Positions 25,135-33,213 of a stretch of DNA of 42,453 nucleotides are shown here, in pieces; position 1 is the first letter of the stretch, and each line of letters starts with the position of its first letter. The notes under the pieces are model-generated. The model made no database searches, was not told the origin of the DNA, and saw nothing but the letters and a program-made list of their open reading frames with translations. This DNA is from Limibacillus sp. (GTDB lineage: Bacteria; Pseudomonadota; Alphaproteobacteria; Kiloniellales; CECT-8803). The stretch is taken from NCBI GenBank assembly GCA_037379885.1, contig JARRJC010000002.1:1-42453 (forward strand), in the 5' to 3' direction. The position numbers and the translations under genes are program-made.

Positions 25135-27401
25135 CAGACCAGGCCCTTGTCCTCCAGCGCCTTCAGGACGCGCGGCGGCGACATGGGCAGCTCGGTCAGG
25201 CGCACGCCGACCGCGGCCGAGACCGCGTTGGCGACGGCGGCCAGCGGCGGCACGATGGAGGTCTCCCCCACCCCGCGCACGCCGTAGGGGTGGCCGGGGT
25301 TCGGCACCTCCACGATCACCGTGTCGATCATCGGCAGGTCGGAGGCGACCGGGATCCGGTAGTCGAGGAAACCCGCGTTCTCCATCTTGCCCTTGTCGTT
25401 GTACATGTAGCACTCGTTCAGGACCCAGCCGATGCCCTGCACCGCGCCGCCCTGGAACTGGCCCTCGACATAGGCCGGGTGGATCGCCTTGCCCGCGTCC
25501 TGCACGACCGTGTAGCCGTTGACCCAGACGCGGCCGGTATCGGGATCGACCTCGGCATCCACGATGTGGGTGGCGAAGGACGGGCCCGCCCCATCGGCGG
25601 AAACCTCGTAGTGCCCGGCGATGGGACCGCCGGTGTTGCCCGCCACCGCCGCGATGTCGGCGATGGAAAGCGGCTCGAACTCGCCCGCGTTGGGACCGGC
25701 GGGCCGCGCCTCGCCGTCGACCCACTCCACGGCCTCGACCGGGATGCCCCACATGGCCGCCGCCCGCTCGCAGAGCTTCTTCTTCGCCTCGCGCGCCGCC
25801 GTGATGGTGGCGAGGCCGGAGGCGAAGGTGACGCGGCTGCCGTCGGTCACGTCGTTGTAGCCGAGCGAGGAGGTGTCGGCGACGATGGCCCGTACGTTGT
25901 CGTAGGGAATGCCCAGCTCCTCAGCCGCCATCATGCACATGGACGCGCGGCTGCCGCCGATGTCGGGGGTGCCGACCGAGAGCGTGCAGGTGCCGTCGAT
26001 GTTGACGTTGAGGCTGGTGCAGGTCTGGCCGCCGAAGTTGAACCAGAAGCCCGAGGCCACGCCCCGCCCCTGGTTGGGGCCGAGCTTCTTGGCGTAGTGC
26101 GGGTGGGCCTTGGCGGCCTCCAGCGTCTCGACCAGACCGATGGGGCCGAAGGTCGGGCCGTAGGAGGACTTGGTGCCTTCCTTGGCCGCGTTCTTCAGGC
26201 GCAGGTCGATGGGATCGATGCCCAGCTTGCCCGCCAGCTCGGAGACCACGGACTCCACGGCGAAGGCCGCCATGGGCGCGCCGGGCGCGCGGTAGGCCGC
26301 CTGCTTGGGCCGGTTGGTGACCACGTCCCAGCCGACGCACTTGACGTTCTCCAGGTCGTAACAGGCGAAGGCCGCCATGGCCCCCATCTCGACCGGGGAG
26401 CCGGGGAAGGCGCCGCCCTGATACTTCAGTTCGGCGAAACCGGCGGTGATGCTGCCATCCTTCTTCGCGCCGATCTTGACGTGGATCGCGGTGGAAGAGG
26501 TCGGGCCGGAGGCGAGGAAGACCTCCTCGCGGGTCATGACCAGCTTGACCGGCTTGCCGGCCTTGCGGGACAGCGCGAGCGCCGTCGGCTCCAGGAAGAC
26601 CGTGGTCTTGCCGCCGAAGCCGCCGCCGATCTCAGAGGCCGTGACGCGCAGGCGCGAGACGTCGATGCCAAGCAGCGCCGCGCAGGTGTCGCGCACCATG
26701 AAGTGACCCTGGGTGCAGCCCCAAAGCTCGCCCGAGCCGTCCGCCGACATGTTGGCCAGACAGGCGTGGGGCTCGATGTAGCCCTGGTGCGTCGCCTCGG
26801 TCTTGAAGGAGTGCTCGACGATCACGTCGGCCTCGGCAAAGCCCTTCTCGACGTCGCCGTGGCCGACCTCGATCCGCTGGCAGACGTTGGAGGGGCTCGA
26901 CGGCTTGGGCTCCACGCCCTCGGTGAAGATGTGGTCGTGAAGCACCGGCGCGCCGGGCTCCATGGCCTTCTCCACGTCGGTGACGTGCGGCAGCACCTCG
27001 TAGTCCACCTCGATCAGCTTCAGCGCCTTCTTGGCGATGGAGTTGGAGACCGCGGCGACGGCGGCGACGGCGTGGCCCTCGTAGAGCGCCTTCTCGCCGG
27101 CCATGACGTTCTCGAGCACGTTGGCGGTCTCGCCCTCCTCGACGTCCGTGGCGAAGTCGGCGCGGGTGACGACCGCCTTCACGCCGGGCAGCGCCTCGGC
27201 CTTGGAGGTGTCGATGGAGCGGATCCGGGCATGGGCGTGCGGGCTGCGCAGCACCTTGCCGAACAGCATGCCGGGCGCGAAGGCGTCGGCGCCGAAGCGC
27301 GCGCGGCCCGTGACCTTGTCGATGCCGTCGGGGCGCAGCGGGCGCTCGCCGACGACCTTGAACTGACGGGGCGAAAAGCCGTGTTTGCTATCGAGAGGCA
27401 T
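25134..27401 (-). CDS. Molybdenum hydroxylase large subunit (xanthine dehydrogenase family)
   Basis: A 755-aa molybdopterin-binding subunit of the xanthine dehydrogenase/CO dehydrogenase family. It has the N-terminal DGIDKVTGRARFGADAF block, the cofactor-binding SEIGGGFGGK and AYRAPGAPMAAFAVES segments, the late VVQDAGKAIHPAYVEGQ block and the catalytic glutamate in GVRGVGETSIVPPLAAV. It lacks the CSFR motif of true aerobic CO dehydrogenase. With the separate FeS and FAD subunits it forms a CoxMSL-like heterotrimer. The ATG has AAAGGG and follows the FeS gene by 3 bp. The substrate is unknown: purines, nicotinate-like N-heterocycles, aldehydes or aromatic CoA thioesters are all within the family's range. 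A neighbouring PNP makes a purine plausible but unproven. Confidence 0.92.
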   Translation of the reverse strand: MPLDSKHGFSPRQFKVVGERPLRPDGIDKVTGRARFGADAFAPGMLFGKVLRSPHAHARIRSIDTSKAEALPGVKAVVTRADFATDVEEGETANVLENVMAGEKALYEGHAVAAVAAVSNSIAKKALKLIEVDYEVLPHVTDVEKAMEPGAPVLHDHIFTEGVEPKPSSPSNVCQRIEVGHGDVEKGFAEADVIVEHSFKTEATHQGYIEPHACLANMSADGSGELWGCTQGHFMVRDTCAALLGIDVSRLRVTASEIGGGFGGKTTVFLEPTALALSRKAGKPVKLVMTREEVFLASGPTSSTAIHVKIGAKKDGSITAGFAELKYQGGAFPGSPVEMGAMAAFACYDLENVKCVGWDVVTNRPKQAAYRAPGAPMAAFAVESVVSELAGKLGIDPIDLRLKNAAKEGTKSSYGPTFGPIGLVETLEAAKAHPHYAKKLGPNQGRGVASGFWFNFGGQTCTSLNVNIDGTCTLSVGTPDIGGSRASMCMMAAEELGIPYDNVRAIVADTSSLGYNDVTDGSRVTFASGLATITAAREAKKKLCERAAAMWGIPVEAVEWVDGEARPAGPNAGEFEPLSIADIAAVAGNTGGPIAGHYEVSADGAGPSFATHIVDAEVDPDTGRVWVNGYTVVQDAGKAIHPAYVEGQFQGGAVQGIGWVLNECYMYNDKGKMENAGFLDYRIPVASDLPMIDTVIVEVPNPGHPYGVRGVGETSIVPPLAAVANAVSAAVGVRLTELPMSPPRVLKALEDKGLV

Positions 27402-27404
27402 GGG

Positions 27405-27881
27405 TCAGCCCTTTCTGATTTCCTGTGCGGCGTCCAGGACGGCGCGCACGATCTTGTCGTATCCGGTGCAGCGGCAGAGGTTGCCGGCCAGCCAGTAGCG
27501 GACCTCCGTCTCGTCGGGGTCGGGGTTGCGCTCAAGCAGCGACTTGGCGGCGACCACGATGCCCGGCGTGCAGATGCCGCACTGAAGCGCGGCGTGCTCC
27601 AGCAGCTTGGACTGAAGCACATGCAGCCGCTCGCCGTCCGAGACCCCCTCGATGGTGCCGATCTCGCGGCCCTGGGCTTCGGCGCCCAGCATGAGGCAGG
27701 AGCAGACCAGACGGCCATCGACCGTCACGGAGCAGGCGCCGCAGTCGCCGGTGCCGCAGCCTTCCTTGGAGCCGGTCATGCCGAGCCGGTCGCGCAGCAC
27801 GTCCAGCAGGGTCTCCTCCGGCTCGCAGAGGAATTCCACGGCGTCGCCGTTGATGGTGGTGGATACAGGGATTCGCTTCAT
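27405..27881 (-). CDS. Molybdenum hydroxylase [2Fe-2S] subunit
   Basis: A 158-aa small subunit carrying two [2Fe-2S] clusters. The N-terminal plant-type cluster is in GSKEGCGTGDCGACSVTVDG with a later Cys in VCSCLML. The C-terminal helical cluster is in QCGICTPGIV and GNLCRCTGYDKI. This matches the CoxS/XdhC-type small subunit (about 155-165 aa). I choose the ATG giving MKRIPVSTT, which has AAGGA 10 nt upstream and follows the FAD-subunit stop by 13 bp. A start 13 codons earlier exists but would overlap the FAD gene and lacks a binding site. It passes electrons from the molybdenum site to FAD. Confidence 0.93.
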   Translation of the reverse strand: MKRIPVSTTINGDAVEFLCEPEETLLDVLRDRLGMTGSKEGCGTGDCGACSVTVDGRLVCSCLMLGAEAQGREIGTIEGVSDGERLHVLQSKLLEHAALQCGICTPGIVVAAKSLLERNPDPDETEVRYWLAGNLCRCTGYDKIVRAVLDAAQEIRKG

Positions 27882-27894
27882 TGCTGTCGTTCCT

Positions 27895-28758
27895 TCAGGC
27901 ATTGGCTTTGGCCCGGTCATAGGCGATGAGGGCGGCGCGGCGCGCCAGGACGCCCGCGACCTTGGTGCGGTACTCGACCGTGCCGCGCTTGTCGTCGATC
28001 GGCTTGCAGGCAGCCGAAGCGGCGGCCGCCAGCTTTTCCTGGGCGGCCTCCTCCAGCTTGCTGCCGATCAGCGCCTGGGCGGCCTCCTCCACCAGCAGGA
28101 CCGTGGGCGCGACCGCGCCGAGCGATACGCGCGCGGCGGAAACGCTTCCGTCGGACGCCAGTTCCAGGCTGACGGCGGCGCCGACCACGGCGATGTCCAT
28201 CTCCGTGCGCGGAATGAAACGCAGGTAGGCGTCCGACGCCCCCTTGGGCCGGGCGGGCAGGAAGATGGAGTGCACCAGCTCGCCCTTCTTCAGATTGGTC
28301 TTGCCGGGACCGGCGGCAACCTCCAGCACCGGGATGTCGCGGGTTCCTTCCGGCCCGATCACGCGGGCCAGCGCCCCGGCGGCGACCATCGCGGGCACGC
28401 TGTCGGCGGCCGGCGAGGCGTTGCAGAGGTTGCCGGAGACGGTGGCGCGGCCCTGGACCTGGGTCGATCCGATCAGGCCCGCCGCCTCGACCACGCCGGG
28501 CCAGAGCGCGGTCAGGCCCTCGTGCTCGTTCATCTCGGCGCCGCTGACAGCCGCGCCGATGCGGAAACCGCCCTCCTCCGCGACGATATCGCGCAGGCCG
28601 TCGATGCGCTTGATGTCGATGACCAGGTCGGGCTCCAGCCGGCCAGAGCGGAGCTGCACCAGAAGGTCGGTGCCGCCCGCCAGGACCTTGGCGATCCCGC
28701 TTTCAGCCGCCAGCAGGGCGACTGCGTCTTCCATGGAAGTCGGCGCTTCGTAACGCAT
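27895..28758 (-). CDS. Molybdenum hydroxylase FAD-binding subunit
   Basis: A 287-aa FAD-binding medium subunit (CoxM type). The FAD-binding motif AGGTDLLVQLRSG is at about residues 27-39, and TVSGNLCNASPAADS, matching the family's second FAD motif, is near 106-120. The C-terminal CO-dehydrogenase-like region includes ARVSLGAVAPTVLL. The electron path is Mo, two [2Fe-2S] clusters, FAD. It is the first gene of the four-gene operon FAD, FeS, large subunit, MoaD-like. A GAGGAG lies 13 nt before the ATG. The 186 bp upstream (28759-28944) should hold the promoter, but I cannot pick a convincing one. Confidence 0.93.
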   Translation of the reverse strand: MRYEAPTSMEDAVALLAAESGIAKVLAGGTDLLVQLRSGRLEPDLVIDIKRIDGLRDIVAEEGGFRIGAAVSGAEMNEHEGLTALWPGVVEAAGLIGSTQVQGRATVSGNLCNASPAADSVPAMVAAGALARVIGPEGTRDIPVLEVAAGPGKTNLKKGELVHSIFLPARPKGASDAYLRFIPRTEMDIAVVGAAVSLELASDGSVSAARVSLGAVAPTVLLVEEAAQALIGSKLEEAAQEKLAAAASAACKPIDDKRGTVEYRTKVAGVLARRAALIAYDRAKANA

Positions 28759-28944
28759 GAGCTTCGTTCACTCCTCATTTCCCCCAAAAAGCCGGCGCAC
28801 GGAACTCCGGCCCGGCCTCACCTCGAAAGGGGTCAGTACTGTTCGATGACTGTCTAAGGGAACGCTAGCGCGATTGAAAGGGCCGGACAATAGCCCGCCA
28901 CGCAGCTTTCTGGCGTATTCCGGCTGGCTTGTGAAAAAAGCTTT

Positions 28945-29400
28945 CTAGTGCGCCAGGGCGGCGATCTGGGAAAGCCAGTCCTCGAGCCGGGCCCGGTTCG
29001 CGCCCAGATCCCAATAGCCCTCCCGCGAGGCGGAGTAGAGCGCGAGGGTCGAGCGTCCCGCCTCCAGCACGATGAACTGCGCGCAGACGTCGTCCTCGAA
29101 GCCCAAGAGGCTGGTCACAGCGACGACGCAGAGCAGGTCTTCGCCGCGCGCCGTCACCTCTTCCGCGCCCTCGGCCTTCGCGACGGCCTCGAAAAGTTCG
29201 CCCAGCCGCTCCGCCGAAACATCGAAGACCGGCGCCTCGGCGTCGGGCTCGCCGGGAAAGTCCGCCGGCGCGATCAGCCAGTCGTTGGGCGAGTCGGAGC
29301 GTTCCAGGTCCCTGAAGTAGCCGTTCGGCTCCTGGGCCACGGCGGTCCCCATCGCCATAAGCGCCAGCAAAGCCCCGGCAAGAAGGCGTCTCAGCGTCAC
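28945..29400 (-). CDS. DUF1499 family protein, probably exported
   Basis: A 151-aa protein of the DUF1499 family with no known biochemical function. A signal peptide is visible: TLRRLLAGALLALMAMGTAVAQ, ending with an AQ cleavage site, so the mature protein is periplasmic or secreted. DUF1499 features are NDWLIAPADFP, LLGFEDDVCAQFIV and the arginine/aspartate block SASREGYWDLGANRARLEDWL. I start at the GTG at 29398-29400, which overlaps the stop of the D-2-hydroxyacid dehydrogenase as GTGA; a longer frame starting at an upstream ATG would run through the dehydrogenase gene. Function unknown. Confidence 0.8.
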   Translation of the reverse strand: MTLRRLLAGALLALMAMGTAVAQEPNGYFRDLERSDSPNDWLIAPADFPGEPDAEAPVFDVSAERLGELFEAVAKAEGAEEVTARGEDLLCVVAVTSLLGFEDDVCAQFIVLEAGRSTLALYSASREGYWDLGANRARLEDWLSQIAALAH

Positions 29401-30359
29401 AGCGGGAGTCCGATGCGATTCTCCAGGGGCTCCCCATCGCGCCAACGCGCCAGGTTTCCCGCGAAGAACTGCGCGAAGCGCAGCGGCCAGTCGGTGACGT
29501 TGTCGGCGGCGTGGGGCGTGATGATCAGGCGTTCCTCGGCCCAGAGCGGGCTGTCCTCGGGCAAGGGCTCCTGCTCGAAAACATCGAGGTAGGCGCCGCC
29601 CAGCCGCTCCGAGCGGAGAGCCGCCAGCAGCGCCGCCTCGTCCAGAACCGGCCCGCGCGCCGTGTTGAGCAGGATCGCGCCGGGCTTCATGGCGGCGAAG
29701 GCTTCAGGCCCGAAGAGATGGCGCGTCTCCTCATTGAGACGCAGATGGAGACTGACCACGTCGGCGCTTGGCAGCAGCGCCATGAGCTCCTCCGGACCGT
29801 GCACGCTCTCAGCCGAGGGATGCGGTTCGCGGCTCGCCCGCACCCCGATCACCTTCATGCCCAGCGCCTTGGCGTAGTCCGCGAGATAAGCGCCGATCGC
29901 CCCAAGGCCGACCACCAGGAGCGTCTTGCCGCGCAGCGGCTCAAAGGGGATCGGTCGCCAGACCCGCGCTTCCTGCTGACGCCGGTAGCCAAGGAGATTG
30001 GCGTTCAGCATCAAGAGCGCGCCCAGCGCCGTCTCGGCCAGGAACGGGGCCAGCACGCCCTTGGAGTTGGTCAGGATCAGGTCGTCCCGCTCCAACGGCA
30101 GCAGGTGATCGAAGCCCGACCCGCCGACCTGAAACCAGCGGACCGAGGGATGGTGGAAGGCGCGGCGGTGCAGCGGACCCGGAAAGGAAGAGGACTTGAT
30201 CGAGAGCACGGCCTCGGGATCGCGCGCGAGTGCGGCCTCCAGCTCGGCTTCATTGCTGGCGTAAAGGAACTGCGCGCCCGAAAACGCCGGCTCAAGCGCG
30301 GGCTTCAGGCTGGGCGCGTCCTCATGAAGGATCAGAATGGGGCTCGGTAAGTCAGGCAT
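29397..30359 (-). CDS. D-2-hydroxyacid dehydrogenase (glyoxylate/hydroxypyruvate reductase type)
   Basis: A 320-aa NAD(P)-dependent D-2-hydroxyacid dehydrogenase, cytosolic, likely reducing a 2-oxo acid such as glyoxylate or hydroxypyruvate. The nucleotide-binding motif VVGLGAIGAYLADYAKALGM is around residues 150-168. The catalytic Arg is in LNTARGPVLDE (about R235), Glu in DVFEQEP (about E264), and His in ITPHAADN (about H283). The start is the ATG giving MPDLPSP; the frame extends 12 codons upstream to a GTG, but neither start has a good binding site, so it is uncertain. It precedes the DUF1499 gene and overlaps it by 4 bp. Which 2-oxo acid it uses is not clear. Confidence 0.9.
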   Translation of the reverse strand: MPDLPSPILILHEDAPSLKPALEPAFSGAQFLYASNEAELEAALARDPEAVLSIKSSSFPGPLHRRAFHHPSVRWFQVGGSGFDHLLPLERDDLILTNSKGVLAPFLAETALGALLMLNANLLGYRRQQEARVWRPIPFEPLRGKTLLVVGLGAIGAYLADYAKALGMKVIGVRASREPHPSAESVHGPEELMALLPSADVVSLHLRLNEETRHLFGPEAFAAMKPGAILLNTARGPVLDEAALLAALRSERLGGAYLDVFEQEPLPEDSPLWAEERLIITPHAADNVTDWPLRFAQFFAGNLARWRDGEPLENRIGLPL

Positions 30360-30413
30360 GGCCGGGAGCTTAGCAGTCCCTGCGGGCCGCGCCACCCCGG
30401 AAGGAGGAGCGGG

Positions 30414-31142
30414 TCACCATGGCAGTCTTTCTCCGTCATAGGCGTAGAAACCGCCGCTGGCCGCGGCGTCCAGGCGGTCGATAACAGTGAGCAGCCGCGC
30501 CGCCGACTCTTCCGGTCGCTGAAGTTTCAACCCGCTTTTGGAGAAGGGCTTGGAAAGCTCGGTGTCCACCGTGCCGGGATGGAGCGCCAGGCAGAGCGCC
30601 TCGCGCTTTCTGCGGCCCAGCTCGATGGCCGCCGAGCGGACCATCTGGTTCAAGGCGGCCTTGGAGGCGCGGTAGGCGTACCAGCCGCCCATCCTGTTGT
30701 CGCCGATGGACCCGACCTTGGCGGAGAGGGTCGCAAAGCAGGCCTTGCCGTCGCGCGGGATCAGGGGCAGGAAGTGCTTCATCAGCAGCGCCGGGCCGCT
30801 GGCGTTGATCAGGAAGGCCCGCGCCAGATTCTCAGGCGTCAGATCGCGCCAGGATTTCTCCGGCTGCATCTCCCCGGCGTGCAGGATGCCGCTCGCGTCG
30901 ATCAGGAGACGCAGGTCGAGGCCGCTCGCCTCTACCGCTCCGGCGGCGGTTTCGATGCTGGCCTCGTCCTCGAAGTCGAGGGGCGGCGCGCTGGTCCGCC
31001 CCAGCGCCATGACCCGGGCAAAGCGCCCACTGTCGCCGAGCAGCCGGACGAACGCCCCGCCCAGGCCGCCGCCGGCGCCCACGACCACGGCGAGGCCGCC
31101 GGCCGGGAAGCTCTCCAATGCTGGAACTGTGAACTGGTTCAT
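30414..31142 (-). CDS. Short-chain dehydrogenase/reductase (SDR)
   Basis: A 242-aa classical SDR. The cofactor-binding region is VVVGAGGGLGGAF at about residues 19-31, a glycine-rich variant of the usual TGxxxGxG. The catalytic triad is Ser140 (TLSAKVG), Tyr157 and Lys161 (YAYRASKAALNQ). An NNAG-like segment is altered to IDASGILHAG, so the family's NAG motif is degenerate. The relation to CsgA/C-factor-type SDRs (LHPGTVDTELSKPF) is clear. The gene is divergent from the GNAT gene with 89 bp between them. The substrate is unknown. Confidence 0.87.
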   Translation of the reverse strand: MNQFTVPALESFPAGGLAVVVGAGGGLGGAFVRLLGDSGRFARVMALGRTSAPPLDFEDEASIETAAGAVEASGLDLRLLIDASGILHAGEMQPEKSWRDLTPENLARAFLINASGPALLMKHFLPLIPRDGKACFATLSAKVGSIGDNRMGGWYAYRASKAALNQMVRSAAIELGRRKREALCLALHPGTVDTELSKPFSKSGLKLQRPEESAARLLTVIDRLDAAASGGFYAYDGERLPW

Positions 31143-31231
31143 AGGCGAAGAACTGGCGGCGGCCTAAGAGATTTCAACGCCGCCGGAAAGCGGAGAGATA
31201 GAGACAGAGGCCCTAGAGGAGCAAGCAACCC

Positions 31232-31849
31232 ATGAGTCAGATCGTGACCGCCACCAGAACCGTCATACGCAGAGCCCGACCGGCGGACGCAGAAGCCCTG
31301 GTCGACTTCGTCGAATTCGCGAGCGAGGGCCTGGTCCACCGCGTCTGGGCCGCCATGGCCGAGCCCGGCGAGAGCCTGCGCGCCGTCGGCCTTCGCCGCG
31401 CCCGGCGCGAGAAGGGCGACTTCTCCTACAAGAAGGCCTTCCTCGCCGAAGATGCCGAAGGGATAGCCGCCGGAATGATCGGCTACGCCCTGCCCGAAGC
31501 CCCGGAGCCGCTGGACCTTGACGGCCTGCCGCCGCTCTTCAGGCCGCTGCTTGAATTGGAGTTGCTGGCGCCGGGTAGCTGGTACCTCAATGTCCTGGCC
31601 ACCTACCCCGGATGCAGGGGCCAGGGCTTCGGAACGGCGCTCCTGGAGGAAGCGGACCGGCTGGCGGCGGACAGCGGCTGCCAGCAGCTGTCCATCATCG
31701 TCTCCGACGGTAACCCAGGCGCGCGGCGCCTCTACGAACGCCACGGCTTCCGGGAGCGGGCGAGCCGCCCCATGGTCAAGGAAGGCTGGGAGAACCCGGG
31801 GGAGAACTGGGTCCTGCTGGTGAAGGACCTCCCCGCCTGGGCAGCCTAG
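31232..31849 (+). CDS. GNAT family N-acetyltransferase
   Basis: A 205-aa GNAT acetyltransferase that would transfer an acetyl group from acetyl-CoA to an amine. The acetyl-CoA-binding motif A is visible in LNVLATYPGCRGQGFGTALL (CRGQGFG, about residues 128-136). Motif B follows in NPGARRLYERHGFRERAS. The start has AGAGGAG about 9 nt upstream. It converges with otsA and their stop codons share bases: TAG at 31847-31849 on this strand and TAG at 31846-31848 on the other, inside a CTAG palindrome. The substrate cannot be told. Confidence 0.88.
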   Translation: MSQIVTATRTVIRRARPADAEALVDFVEFASEGLVHRVWAAMAEPGESLRAVGLRRARREKGDFSYKKAFLAEDAEGIAAGMIGYALPEAPEPLDLDGLPPLFRPLLELELLAPGSWYLNVLATYPGCRGQGFGTALLEEADRLAADSGCQQLSIIVSDGNPGARRLYERHGFRERASRPMVKEGWENPGENWVLLVKDLPAWAA

Positions 31850-33213
31850 CTCTCGTAGAGATCGCCCAGGAAACGCTCGCGCCAATGGATCACGTCGTTG
31901 GTCCGGACCCGCTCCATCAGCTTGGCGTGGCGCTCCCGGCGTTCTTCCAGGGGCATGGTGACGGCGCGCTGGAGGGCGGCGGCCATGTCGTCCACGTCAT
32001 AGGGGTTGACGATCAGCGCTTCGATCAGGTCCTCCGCCGCTCCGGCGAACTCGGAGAGCACCAGCACGCCGGGGTCCTCTGAATCCTGGGCGGCGACGTA
32101 TTCCTTCGCCACCAGGTTCATGCCGTCGCGCAGCGGCGTGACGAGTCCCACCTGACTGCCCCGGAAGAGAGCGGCCAGCGTATCGCGCGGCACGGCCCGG
32201 TGGATGTAGCGCACCGGGGTCCAGTCGAAGTTTCCGAAAGCGCCGTTGATGGCGCCGGTCAGGCCCTCCAGCTCCTCGCGGATCTCGGTGTAGGCCTCGA
32301 CCTCCTCACGGGTCGGCGGTGCGATCTGCAAGAGGGTCGCCTGCCGCCGGTTCTCGGGATAGAGCTCCAGCAGGCGGCGGAAGGCCTTGAGCCGTTCGGG
32401 CAGGCCCTTGGTGTAGTCCAGGCGGTCCACCCCGATGATGAGGGAGCGCTCGAAGGAGCGGCGGTGCATGCGCTCGATCAGCTCCTCGGCCTGCTTGGCG
32501 TGCGCCATGGCCGCGAAGTCCTCGACGTCGATGCCGATGGGATAGGCCTTGGCGATCACCGTGCGGCCGAAGGCCTTGAGACGGCCGCCCTCGGTCTCCT
32601 CGCCACCGGCCCGCTCCCTCACGTAGCGGGCGAAGTTCCCGCGGTCGCCGCTGGTCTGAAAGCCGATCACGTCGCAGGAGAAGAGCGAGCGCACCAGCCA
32701 CTCGTGGTCGGGAATGGTCTGCAGGATCTCCGGCGGCGGGAAGGGAATGTGCAGGAAGAAACCGATCGGCACCTCGATGCCGCGGGTGCGCAGTTCGGCG
32801 GCCAGCGGGATCAGGTGGTAGTCATGGACCCAGACCGTGTCGCCTTCGGTCACCAGCGGCGCCAGCGCCTGGGCCATGCGCTGGTTGACCTTGCGGTAAC
32901 CCTGAACGAAGGCGGTCTCGAAGTTGGTGAGGTCGATGCGGTAGTGGAAGGTCGGCCAGAGCACGTTGTTGGAATAGCCGAGATAGTACTGCTCGTACTC
33001 CTCGCGGGTCAGGGGCGTGGTCGCGAAGGTGACGCCCGCCTGCTCGCGCACGTTGGTGGCGAGCCGCCCGCCGTTCAGGATGTTGCCGTCCCAGCCGAAC
33101 CAGAGCCCTTGCGCCTTCTTAAGCGCATCGCCCAGCGCAACCGCTAGGCCGCCGGACTGCGCGCCCTTCTCAAGGTCCGCGACGCGGTTGGAGACGACGA
33201 TCAGGCGGCTCAT
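31846..33213 (-). CDS. otsA: Alpha,alpha-trehalose-phosphate synthase (UDP- or GDP-glucose dependent)
   Basis: A 455-aa GT20 enzyme that makes trehalose-6-phosphate from a nucleotide glucose and glucose-6-phosphate. Family landmarks are the N-terminal LIVVSNRV, the glycine loop SGGLAVAL, the catalytic region [16 protein letters not shown] (D in HDYHL), the phosphate-binding Arg/Lys in [15 protein letters not shown] and the nucleotide-sugar Glu in [15 protein letters not shown]. The ATG at 33211-33213 overlaps the GH15 stop as ATGA. The same frame remains open upstream, but that part lies inside the GH15 gene and is not coding in this frame. It is the last of otsB, GH15, otsA in one operon. 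It is probably a stress osmolyte gene. Confidence 0.95.
   Translation of the reverse strand: MSRLIVVSNRVADLEKGAQSGGLAVALGDALKKAQGLWFGWDGNILNGGRLATNVREQAGVTFATTPLTREEYEQYYLGYSNNVLWPTFHYRIDLTNFETAFVQGYRKVNQRMAQALAPLVTEGDTVWVHDYHLIPLAAELRTRGIEVPIGFFLHIPFPPPEILQTIPDHEWLVRSLFSCDVIGFQTSGDRGNFARYVRERAGGEETEGGRLKAFGRTVIAKAYPIGIDVEDFAAMAHAKQAEELIERMHRRSFERSLIIGVDRLDYTKGLPERLKAFRRLLELYPENRRQATLLQIAPPTREEVEAYTEIREELEGLTGAINGAFGNFDWTPVRYIHRAVPRDTLAALFRGSQVGLVTPLRDGMNLVAKEYVAAQDSEDPGVLVLSEFAGAAEDLIEALIVNPYDVDDMAAALQRAVTMPLEERRERHAKLMERVRTNDVIHWRERFLGDLYES

Noticed and set aside
25290-27929. Long plus-strand open frame opposite the molybdenum hydroxylase genes
   Set aside because: Antisense shadow of strongly conserved minus-strand subunits; no recognisable domain.
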